Source of the DNA: Lineolata rhizophorae
Lineage: Eukaryota > Ascomycota > Dothideomycetes > Lineolatales > Lineolataceae
Reading direction: 5' to 3'
Assembly (NCBI GenBank): GCA_010093515.1
Contig: MU001693.1
Span: 331,170 to 395,169, forward strand
DNA: 64,000 nt
The translations under genes and the position numbers were made by a program. Of the stretch, positions 1 to 9,900 are shown piece after piece. The notes under the pieces were generated by a model that worked only from the letters and a program-made list of their open reading frames with translations, was not told the DNA's origin and ran no database searches. The first letter of the stretch is position 1. Each line of letters begins with the position of its first letter.

Positions 1-654
1 AATTGGCAGAGATATGGTGGATTGGGTTGAGGTAGTGGCGAAACCAACGCAGCCAGGGGGTCAACGCAGCCAGGGGGTGGACCACGTTACTATTACAGGT
101 AAGTCTCCTTAACATCGATATTCTCTCCTCTCTTAGTAGGGTGCCTAGCAGAGTATCTAGTAGAGTACGCCCTCACTCTATTCCTGTACTGTCAGTTCTA
201 ATCGTTTAATATCGGGCCTCCTAGAGTCCACCGGACCCTCTATACGCCCCGCCGGAGGCCCTTCTATACGCCCTACAACAGGCCCCCTGTACAGGTTCCT
301 CTGCCGTTACTAGCTCTCTTCGTGGCGAGGCCCCTTAAGAAGCGCTAGAAATCTCGGCTAGAGCAAATTCAAAGAGCGAAAGATTTGGTAGAGAAGCTCT
401 AGGTCCACGACTATAAAGTAGGCTAAATCTAGCGACGATCTAGAGTGGAGTACTCATATGTACTCTATAAGCACTCCGTAATTACATCATAAGTCTCGCT
501 GCTACCTATAGATCACGTATATACATGATCTATAGGCAACAGCGCGGTCTTTACTGTAGGGTGGGTCTTGCTCTAATCGGAGGAACAAAGCACTATTTAT
601 ATGACCTTTGAAAAGCCTGAAGATGTATTGTCCTTCTATCTAAGAGCACTGAAA
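1..654. other. gene-free, TA-rich left edge
   Basis: I see no convincing gene. The first 80 bases contain a tandem duplication of about 17 bp (core CAACGCAGCCAGGGGGT, around 45-80). The rest is rich in TAG and TA steps, as expected of sequence that has decayed, possibly by repeat-induced point mutation, but I did not measure this. A perfect inverted repeat at 505-536 is listed separately. Confidence 0.4.
505..536. repeat. perfect inverted repeat, 11-bp arms
   Basis: Arms CCTATAGATCA (505-515) and TGATCTATAGG (526-536) are exact reverse complements around a 10-base spacer. It could be a dimeric protein-binding site, a transposon-end relic or chance. Nothing nearby decides between these. Confidence 0.6.
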
Positions 655-936
655 CTATATTTCAGCTTCGTCGGTGTCATCGTCGGAATCAGAACTGTAA
701 CTTGGTTCCCAGGGAAGATGCCCGTGCCCGTCATAATAAATATCGAGGCCGTCATCATAGGGAACCGGCTCGGCGTCGGGAGCTGCGAGAGACAAGGCGT
801 TAGCATTGCCCTTGAGACTGACTTGGATTCCGCATACGCAAGGGGAGCCTGTTTCCTTCGCATGAAAGCGTATCTCGTCAATGGTCACCGTGGAGTTGAT
901 TCGAGAAATCTCAACGGCCTTCTCGACGTCCGACAT
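655..936 (-). CDS. small acidic hypothetical protein
   Basis: A 93-codon ORF runs from ATG at 936 in a good context (CACCATGTCG) to a stop at 655. I recognise no family. The N-terminal two thirds (about residues 1-55) look like a compact soluble domain. The C-terminus is strongly acidic, with the run SDSDDDTDEAE. No signal peptide or membrane segment is visible. The opposite strand is also open over part of the region (601-966), but that frame has a poorer context and a less protein-like composition. It lies alone in a decayed neighbourhood, so it may be a surviving fragment of a larger gene or an intact small gene. No intron is needed to explain it. Confidence 0.4.
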   Translation of the reverse strand: MSDVEKAVEISRINSTVTIDEIRFHAKETGSPCVCGIQVSLKGNANALSLAAPDAEPVPYDDGLDIYYDGHGHLPWEPSYSSDSDDDTDEAEI

Positions 937-1387
937 GGTGACAGTCGTCGTGATACAAGTGCGTAAAGGGATGAGAGGTGAAGCTACGGAAGCGAGCGGA
1001 ACCTGGTTTGACTCCTGTGCGCACGTTAAACCACCCTAGGGTAGGTAGCTCGATCCGGAGCAGAGCACTCCTGCGCTCCATGTCCTATCCTTACCCAACC
1101 CCTCAAATCATGCCGTTGACGCCCACCACCGTCTCGGCTTTTTGTTGCAGCGCCTACCACCGATCTAACTAGACGACTAACTACTGGTATCGTCTAATTT
1201 TCTCGACCATATCTCGAAGATATTGGGCCTCGAGGATCTGACTTGAAAGGTCCTGCGAGCTCTCCTTGAGAAATCACCTGGAATTTATGGCCCCACGCCG
1301 CCATCGCATCAATCTCGCAAGCGCGCTCTCACCGTGCTCGACTGCATGGAAGCGCCGGGCCGTAGTCTAGCGACGGATCAGATCTAG
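937..1387. other. no gene seen
   Basis: Only short open stretches without family resemblance are visible, and several TAG/TAA triplets occur in every frame. This is presumably the 5' flank of the small ORF at 655-936 and the decayed flank of the relic that starts near 1388. Confidence 0.35.
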
Positions 1388-1919
1388 ATGATGTTCCTCA
1401 CGGCCGTGTCGCACCCGGCGACCGATCTGGACATGAAGCAGGGCATCTACAAGGCCCAACAACTTCTTCTGCGGTGGATGGACGTGGCTGATATCGTGCT
1501 GAGCAGCTACGAGCAGCCTCTGGCCGCGCTGGGCGCCTGCTTTGCGGCCAACACACGTCGATGCCGCGTGGACTCTTTGAGGCAGTTTGGCGCGCCCCAA
1601 CTCTCGGCGCTCCGAGGCCCTCTACACCCACTCCCTAATTCCCATCGCCGTACTGGACCACTGGACCCGCACCACTGAGATCAATTGTACCTACTTTCCG
1701 GAAATGCGTCAGGAAGGCCCGCCCATTCGTATGACGGCGGAGCGTGCCGACACATCCCGGGCGTGCCTCGGGGCGGTGGAACGCGATATTCAGACTCTGG
1801 TGCGCACGAAAGGTCGCGAAAGGGCAAGTGGGCTGGTATGTAGAGTCAATCTAACATATTGTTCATGTGAGCTAATGGAGCGCAGCAGGTTTCATAGATG
1901 GATTGATAAAAGTTCGTGA
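1388..1919 (+). pseudogene. coding-like relic, unknown family
   Basis: Two overlapping open stretches in different frames read like protein rather than random translation. The first (1388 to about 1600) contains DMKQGIYKAQQLLLRWMD. The second (about 1600-1840) contains LIPIAVLDHWTRTTEIN and PIRMTAERADTSRACL, and is followed by a plausible fungal intron (GTATGT near 1838, CTAAC, then CAG near 1889). Together they suggest an old gene interrupted by at least one frame change. I do not recognise the family. It could instead be two exons of an unusual gene, although no good splice sites join the two frames. The surroundings (U2B'' pseudogene, another relic) favour decay. Confidence 0.35.
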
Positions 1920-2051
1920 TTCTTGTACATACTGCTTACGCCTTCAGGGAAGGAGGGCGGCCCCTGTATAATCTAGTTATGCCATATCTGAGGTCTCTGC
2001 ACCGTCAGAATTCATAGGATACTGATCTGCCTGTGATTCTTCGTCCTCGCT

Positions 2052-2460
2052 AGCTACGCGCCGAAAGAGTTCAAGCTTCACAAACGGAGGAGACTAGCCG
2101 AGAAACGTCTAACGTCGAAGAATTCTACGTCTTTCAGTCTCAACCAACCGGCCACAGAACGCAAGCAGGCGATAGATGCTCAGGAGACACAGGAGATGGT
2201 CCAACGACCACCTGGTGCTCCTCAGGATACAGCCGCCTCACAACAGGTGATTCTCGACGAATACATCCCGCCTACCAAGGACCTCTTCATCCAGGACGTG
2301 CCGTAATGCTACATGTAGACGGCCTGACGGCGATTTTCAGCCGTTTCGAAGGCTTCCGAGAGATACGGAAGGGGACGCCATTAGTGCCAAGGAGAATGCA
2401 GCGGGCATGGCGTTAGGCGACGAGGGGAGGCCGGTCAACGTGACATTCCAGAGGCAATGA
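2052..2460 (+). pseudogene. U2B''/U1A-like snRNP protein pseudogene (Msl1 family)
   Basis: This is a decayed 3' half of a gene for the spliceosomal U2 snRNP B''/U1A RRM protein. In order: the linker segment FKLHKRRRLAEK, then ERKQAIDAQET, then the RRM2 entry LDEYIPPTKDLFIQDVP, then GLTAIFSRFEGFREIRK, then DAISAKEN, and the family's usual C-terminal end TFQRQ followed by stop at 2458-2460. RRM1 is missing altogether. In RRM2 there are in-frame stops just after the RNP2 strand (from 2304), a frame change before GLTAIF (about 2318), a second frame change after EIRK, and loss of about 15-20 residues that would include the RNP1 motif. Between AEK and ERK lies an extra segment of about 50 nt that starts GTCTAAC and ends ACAG, which looks like an unspliced intron rather than new protein. 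An intact functional copy is expected elsewhere in the genome. Confidence 0.75.
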
Positions 2461-3020
2461 CACTTGACTGTAAGTTCCTGGTTGATTCTACTAGATATCT
2501 TTATTCGCACCTCGGGCAAGTCATAATGGGGAAATGGCGGGCTTGATGTTATTGAACTGCGAGAACAGAGGGATATGTATCAACTACGACCAAAATCTTC
2601 GTTGTGAATTCGAAATCTGGCTTTTTATTCTTCTTGTTCTTGTCCCCCTTCATCATCTTTTTTTTTTTTTTTGCTTCGTTGGTATTCGTTCGCACGTCAT
2701 TGAGTCTGTCGCGATATTGTAGTAGAGTAGCGTGTCCCTGCCCGAGTTTTCTTTTGCTTTCCCCTTTTAGTAGTCTTTCTGGCAAGGTGTATTTAGCTTA
2801 TTCCCCCTTTTTATTTCCTTTCACAACGTCAACAATACACACTGCCAATTTTGCCTTGCCGTCGCACAACAAAAGTTCGTTCCCCTATTGGTTTGCAGTA
2901 CCTCTTCTTTTACCTTTTAGTTAGGAAGAAACGGTGGAGCCCAATGATGCTGCGCAACTACGATAAGTGATACTACCAACCTTTCCCGCCCTATTATAAT
3001 GTCTTTCGGAAAGGGTCTAA
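2461..3020. other. no gene; T-rich tract
   Basis: Contains a run of about 17 T at roughly 2658-2674 inside a broader pyrimidine-rich region (2610-2860). The reverse strand is correspondingly Lys-rich when translated, an artefact of composition. No splice-consistent gene model is visible. Confidence 0.4.
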
Positions 3021-3535
3021 GTGGTGTACGGCGAGACCTGGGCGCGCAACGTCTATACTACCTTCCGATTCCTCGAGCTCGCAGCCCCATATGCCGGCCT
3101 CGAATGGGAGGACATATGCCCATGCTGGCCAAAGATTGGACGAAGGCTCGGAATAAGCATGTCAAGAAGGCCGTCGAGCACCCACAGTCTGCATCGGATG
3201 ACGATCTCCCTTATGTCGTCGCTGGTAGGGCCGGCACCTGTACGTGCTTCTGTATTGCGGTGGCCGAGAAGCCGTCCCACAGGAGCAATACGCCCTCAGG
3301 GATATGGGTCACTATTAGCTGGTCTGGACGACGGACGGACCCGTCGTCGACAGCAGCGCCCGTGCAGCCGTCCAGCTGCAAGAGAACGTCCCGAAGACAC
3401 CTGGCAACTTTAACTATCTAAGGCGTCATGATGACGACGGCACTATGCGTGTCGACTACTCGACCAGCACAGACGCGCCAACCCAGCCGCTTGAGCTCGT
3501 GCCGAGTTGGCAAGAGGGAATGCGGCATTTCTAAG
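3021..3535 (+). pseudogene. frame-broken coding relic, unknown family
   Basis: Protein-like segments follow each other in three reading frames: GETWARNVYTTFRFLELAAP and AGLEWEDI (about 3025-3110), then AKDWTKARNKHVKKAVEH and SASDDDLPYVV (about 3120-3225), then QEQYALRDMGHY, LVWTTDGPVVDSSARAAV, KTPGNFNYLRRHDDDGTM and LELVPSWQEGMRHF (about 3285-3535). This order of meaningful pieces without splice sites at the joins points to an old gene with several frame breaks. I cannot name the family. Codon choice is GC-rich, like the intact genes further right. Confidence 0.35.
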
Positions 3536-5417
3536 TGCAGGCGACCCGGCCATCGTCCTCTTCCGAGCGAGGAGAGATGGCACTAACCGCTTCAACGGAA
3601 TAATCACCTGGGATAAAGGCAGCCCTAGGGTTCGGTGGTCGGAGCAAGCCGGCCAAAGAGAATCCGCAATGGATTCACTGAAGGAATTCGCTTGCAAAGG
3701 GGCGCAAACTTGTCGGTGACGGGAGGTGGAGGGCGTCGTCATTGGCCGTCTATAGCCTGCCCTCGTGAAGAGCTTCGGTCCGGCCGCGCTCCACGTCTCG
3801 GACATCGCATCCGCATCGGGCGTCAATATAGACAGTCCCCAGGACGAGGCCTTCTCAGGCGCGACAGATGTCGAACTGGTCCCTGCTGGCGCCTCCAAAG
3901 GTCCAGTGATGGGACTCCCAGAGCCACCAACCTGATAACGGCGAGACGAACCCACCAAAAATTCGACCAAGAAAGTGCCCGAGCCAAGTCACAGCCCACG
4001 CACCGATGGCACAACCGCATTCTCACCGAGCATGGCAATACGGTAATAGTAAGAAGGGACCGAAAGAGGTAAACAAGGTTCGTCAAGTTCTGCGTGTGCA
4101 TACTATTGAACTTGAACTTACTACATTAATAATTCACCTGAAAACTACCAATTTGAAAAATACTGCGTCGCACTGTGAAATGATATTTACACCATGAAAT
4201 TTCACGCAGGCAGTCAGCTACATATTGTACGACTAAGATTGTTGCGTCAGAATAATACGTTGAGAAACTTGAACACACCTCCAGTTACCCATATCTCCAA
4301 ATATATATCGGCCATCTTTGTCACAGAATCACGGATCATGGGTTACCGGGTTAAGGTTATAGCAAGAGGGTTGCCCATGGACCATAATTTACAGCATCAC
4401 TTTGATCCGGAACCTGGAACCTTTTCCCCAAACGCACTTAAGCTAGCTATTCCCCTGTCTCTCCTTCTTCTATCCTCATGCCAGCTCTTATCAAAGAACC
4501 TAAAGTACGGCGTTCTTTAGGTAATTTATTCGAGATCTCCGCTCGTGCTTTAGGCCGCCACACATCTCCCCTTCTTTATAATAGAGCTTAATAGTTGTAG
4601 GATAAAAATTTCATTACCTTAGGTAAACACCCTGTGTGCTAAGAAGAGGCCTAGCGATCGTTCTATACCGTTATCTACAAATTCGACTAGTATACTAACT
4701 ATAACGTGCTAAACTACATAGACGACCTACGTATCCACATCCCTCATTCAACGGGCATCCAAGATGTATTGCGTATGTTCGCTAGCTTGCTATTCGGAGG
4801 CATTCTTGCTTAGTACTATCTTATAGTGCAGAAGAAGGAGGAGGAGCCCTATTCGTCAGCGTGTACCGGTGAGTCTTCAATGTTGTAGGTAGGCTGCAAG
4901 CCAAATGGAAAGAGCTGAGAATAACGTTATTAGGACTCCTATTATTTAATAGGTGACAGGGTTGAAGTGTATGCTAATGACGGCCGCCGGCTTCGACTCT
5001 GCGCGGCAGAGTTCGCAGAAAGCGATGGGAAGGGGAAACTTGGAGATACCTTATTGAGACAGAGGGCGGCCTCGGCTTCATGAGGTCGAAAACCGAAAAT
5101 CCGTACTGGATTGAACAAGACGATGTTTTTCGCCCTAGCGGATGATGCCCAATTAACCTACACATCACGTGTACAGACAGGCGGGCTGAGAGCGCTCTTT
5201 ATGTAGACACGGGGTCCCCACTCCACTTCCAACACAAAGTTTCTGCTAACTTCCGTGTGCCCCATCAAGTGTCCACACTAAGTGACTTCGGTAGTACAAG
5301 CGCCTACAATGCCGTGCTCTGACTTAGTGATTCGCTCCAACGCGGTGTACAACCGGTTGCACCAGTTCTCAGCCTCATATGTCCTTGCGTCCGGTCTCCT
5401 AACCCCCACATGTGATA
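3536..5417. other. intergenic, no gene supported
   Basis: 3536-4070 stays GC-rich with broken short frames and may be further decay of the preceding relic. 4080-5000 becomes AT-rich with many TAG/TAA triplets. The last 400 bases form the flank of the DUF6594 gene. No repeats of note were seen. Confidence 0.35.
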
Positions 5418-6917
5418 ATGAACATGGCTCCTTGCGCCTACGAGTCCTCATATTTCCCCGTATTCCCCGTGCCTTCAAACCTTAAACGACTTTGGCTGAA
5501 AGAGCCCTCTTTTGCAAAAGCTTGTCCGCCACTTGGCCATCTCGGGGTGCCCATGACCAACTCAACTCTTCTGCCGCTATTCAGGCAGCAGCCGCCACAC
5601 CTACCTCCACGGACACAATATTTATCAAGTAAATTTAGAGTTGTTTTTAAATTGACCAATGTCTGACGCGTCATGCTAATTTGTACTTGCGTACAGTTGA
5701 CAACCTAGATGGTCTGCCACGGTTGGCTGCTTTCCAGACAGCTCTGCCATACCTCTCCCTTTACCGACGATTTGGCTACCTACATGCTCGGCTCTTGGTT
5801 GACCTGCAACATCAAATAAGAGAACTGGAGAACCGCTTGCTTAAGTTCGACAAGTATGACGTTGGCCAAGATGGAAACAGGCTCCGAATACAGTGCAGCA
5901 TGAAAGACATAGAAGACTCAGAAGAGGAACATGGATTTGGTATTGAGATCAATCGACGTCAATGCCTGAAGGAGCTTCAGGATAGACTCTCGGAGTATGG
6001 TACGTTTTAAGCAGTCTAGGTACTTGATATCTGAGCATAGAATCCTAACAATGTGTCCCGAAGACGATCTTCTCATCAAGACCAACACTTTGGCATCATT
6101 CAACCGACCGTCAGCTTACGGCTATGCAAGCGTCCGAAACTGGATTAACGATAACCGCCCTCTGCGTGGACTCGGTAGAGACTTTATCGAATGGAAAGAA
6201 GACCTCGTTACCCTTGGACAACCTTGTGAATGGGCTCTGCTAGACAAACTGTTGATGATGCTCCTCCCCAAAATCGAGCGTTGGCCAATCATCGAGGTAC
6301 GTCGCTCGTGCATTATTTTGTTTCTACAAGACAGGTCTGTTCTCGGATTATCGAAGTTGAACGGCGATGTACTTCCCGAAGTTGCTACCATGGAGTGCGA
6401 CAAACGATGGATTGCACACGATTTGACTTCGCAACTTTTTTTTTTTCCTTTGACTTTCCTTCTATTTTTATTTTCATTCCTTTTTCCCTTTCCACACGAA
6501 ATGACGTCTTACCCGGCATATGACTACGCCATAGTAGAATACCACTATTTTTCCCTCAACTAATGCGTGCTACAGAGTATCTTCCGCCCTAGGGACCTCC
6601 GAAGGAAGACGGCGGACCCGAGAGTCCATTTGTACTGTCCGGCGAGAGTCGAATTCGTCGCCAGCATACTACTCACACTCTTGATTTGCATTTTGTTAAT
6701 CATTCCCGTCTTGGTCCTGTTCCATTTGAATGCTGCCAACAGAACCAACGCCGTTCGCGATTCCGTCATCGTGTTATCTGTATTCGTCTTCGTTTTCGTC
6801 GTTGCAATGTCTTGGTTCACAAAGGCGCGAAGGAGCGACGTTTTTGCTGCCTCCGCAGCATACACGGCGGTTCTAGTCGTCTTTATCAGCAGCTTCTTGG
6901 AGACGAAAGCAAACTGA
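5418..6917 (+). CDS. DUF6594 family membrane protein
   Basis: This is a fungal protein of the DUF6594 family (function unknown; a helical N-terminal domain followed by C-terminal membrane helices). My model has four exons, 5418-5628, 5697-5999, 6064-6296 and 6576-6917, giving 362 residues. The family core starts around residue 71: DNLDGLPRLAAFQ, then LYRRFGYLHARLLVDLQHQI, ELENRLLKFDKYD and RQCLKELQDRLSEYDDLL. It continues with RPSAYGYASVRNWI and WKEDLVTLGQP. Three membrane segments close the protein (about residues 280-300, 310-330 and 337-357). Introns 1 and 2 have good donors and CTAAT/CTAAC branch sites. Intron 3 (279 nt) contains a T-rich run and could hide a small exon. ATG 5418 is chosen over ATG 5424 in the same frame. 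The 70 residues before the core are Pro-rich and unmatched. Confidence 0.75.
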
Positions 6918-9900
6918 TTTTCGATTTTGTGGAATTTTCTCCCTTTGGGGCTCCTGTTTGATTTTTTTTCAATCGTCTCTTCCGTTCCACACACTGTGTC
7001 GAGAGTAAGTGCAAACATGTGTGCTCATCAAGGAAAAGAAGAAGCTCCCCTGTTCTACATTGTCGTGCTTCAACTCGAACACTTCAGCCACTGCAAGCTC
7101 TCAATGCCGGACAGGAGCCTCAGCCTCGAAGCGCGTGCGACGCAAACTCGTCCTTCAGGCAACCAAAACCAAAAAAAAAAAAGAAAAAAAAAGAGAGGCT
7201 GCACAAGAAAACAAGGTAGACGAGGCTTACGTGTCACGGCGTCCTTGGCAAGCCACCACTTGACGGCGTCTCGCCGCGCAACCCGCCCCCTTCACAATCG
7301 AGCAAGAAGGTCCGGCGCCCCGCGCAGGGCCACGCATGCGCAGGGCACAGCGACCGTTTTGTGGAACGCCACGGCCGGGCGGCGCGAACGCAAGACGGCG
7401 CATCCGAAACCTACATACGGCACACTCAGATGGGGGGATGGGGGGGTGCGCCATCGGGCCCGCCCAATCAGTCAATCACCACTTCACCTCGGCGCGCTGC
7501 CCACATACCTACATACTACCTACGTACATACATACCGCATAACTACTGCCTAGTACGGTGCGACTTACGGATGTTGCCGCGTCGCGGCGCGGCGCGTTCG
7601 TCACCCATGCGATCGGCGGGCCCGCCGACATGTGGCCGACCTGGGCGGTGCGAGCGCGCGGCCGCCCGCGCAAGCCAACGGGAAGTATCGGGGCCCGTGG
7701 CTTTTCGAGGGCGGAATTGGGACGAGGTGCTCTATCCTATGTATCACGTCGAACGGGTCGAGAGGGATCGTCGCGGTGCAAGGTGAAGTGGAGAGCAACC
7801 AGGGTAGGGATATCGCTGGGTCCCCTGCAGAGGAAGGCGTGTTCTCGTTCGTCTTGCGAAAATGGCGAAGGAATAGCCGGACGGAAATGACGCGGAGTTA
7901 TTGGCGCCAGCTTGCAGAACCAAGGCCGACCTTTCTTCCTCGAGGAGCGGACCGACCGGGCTGTCGTCGTCGGGCTGTCGTCGTGGCACGGGCGACGCGC
8001 TGGGCGGCTTGTCCTCGTGATCGTTGATAAGGAGCTGCCAAGCGCTCGACGAGGGGCTTTAATTCTATCGATAGGAGCACCCGCATCCCAGGGACGAGCC
8101 GTCCAAATGGCGTTCAGACCAGGCTTGGTTGCCTGTGATTTGTGCCACGCTACTCTGTAATTCTCTGCACTATAGCCCCTTCTTTTGCCGCTCTAATGAA
8201 TAGTGAATAGGGCACGTATAGAGGCCCAATGAAGAACTCCCGACGTTTATCGCAGGATGCGCACTGTGCTCGCTGGGGCTTCAATTCCGCGGCCTATTCA
8301 GAACCACCCAGTCGGAACCCGCCGTGCATTGGGGCTGCTCGGCCATCAACTGGACGGAAAGTGGGAAAAGAGCTCTTCCGTGTTTCCGAGCCCAGTCCAG
8401 CGGCTTCCGCCATGCCCTACCCATCGTCGTCATACTACGCATAGTAGCACACATTGCTGGAACAATAGTACCCCGCTAACCAGTGTTGAATCAGGCCCGC
8501 TCCTCTCCAGGGGGTGCCGACCGCTGGCTGCACCCAAAGCCCCGGACGTCATCGCAACCCAATCACCCGCACCATCACCGGTAGTATAGCCAAAGGCTCG
8601 TCACCCATCCACCATCGACATGGGGCCGAGGTTTGGGCCGAAAGGGTGTGCGCCGAAGTGGGCAAAGGCGGAGGCGGCGGGCAGGCTCAATCGTGCTGTG
8701 ATGCGGACTTGACTCCAGAGAGGTCCGACAAAGCGGTGATTGGTGGGCGGCGCTTTGGCTCGTCACATGCGTAATACGCCACCCGACACACAAGTCGCAC
8801 ATGTCTGGCCTAGGTATACCTTGCGACAAGGACCTCTCGAAACCCGGGAGCTTGTCCGCTCCCGAAGGATAGCCTGCCAGACAAGAAACGGTGAGATCCG
8901 GCGCGTCGGGACCGGGTGTAAGGTGGGGACGGTGTACCACCGGCCTGCTCATTGGACCTTGTGTTCAAGATGGGAAGCCCACCTATCTAGGTGTAGGTGG
9001 AAGGATTCGAATCTGACTTCCTCCCTTCCTCCGCTCGTCTAGCGAGCCTCGAGCCACGAAAGAAGTCGGAGAGCGGCAGCGACGATGGACATGTCCATTT
9101 ACCCTATGCGCGATAACGGCTCGCACCGACAGGCCGGATCTGACTCCACCCGACCCCGCGACTATCAGACAGAACTCACTCCATGGGGAGACCACATTGC
9201 CGCTCTCCCGCATGTGGGTCCGAGAAGCTTTCACGTAAAGGACCCACGGGACCGGGCATCGTTGATCAATAGACTCGCCGCGACGCTGGAGCAGGGTGAT
9301 AGGTAGGCAGTGGAAGGAATAGCGCCAACGAAGCCGCTAGAACTGGCCAGACTGGGACAAGGACGGCATCCTGAGAAGGCTTCCTAATTTTTCATTCGGT
9401 GCATGGGACCCCGGGAGGCAAAAATTCCTTTCCCCCCTTACTCGATATGAATTTTCCAACGATCCCCGCAATAACGCTTGATCCCCATACCCCTCGATCA
9501 TCATGTCCGGAAAAGGAGGGGCCAAAAAGGCGGATCGTCCACGTGCCTCGCCCATCCCGCCGTTCCGTCGTTCTCCTGAAAGTCGGGAACGGAGGCGGAG
9601 AGGGCCTGGTCGCTCAACAGATCTTTCCTAGGGGCGCTCGGGCTCCGGGGGCAAATTGACGCGGGTCGAGAACGGCATATCAGGATGGCGATCGCCTCGC
9701 CAAGGCTGTCTGGGCTGCGGTGGGCGAAGTGGTCAAAACTCCGATCCTGAGATGGAAAATGAGTAAGGGACATATCTACGATAGGTAAATGCTTGTTTGT
9801 CGATGGGTGTGAACCAAGCCATCCGACCAGACCGTAACACGGTACTGAGCAAAAGGTTCCAGGTCGTGCCGTCACATCCTTGGGTGGATTTGGCGGTCTG

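Noticed and set aside
8940-9030. tRNA-like sequence around AGGATTCGAATC
   Set aside because: The T-loop-like string has no pairing T-stem, and no acceptor or anticodon arms can be built on either strand.
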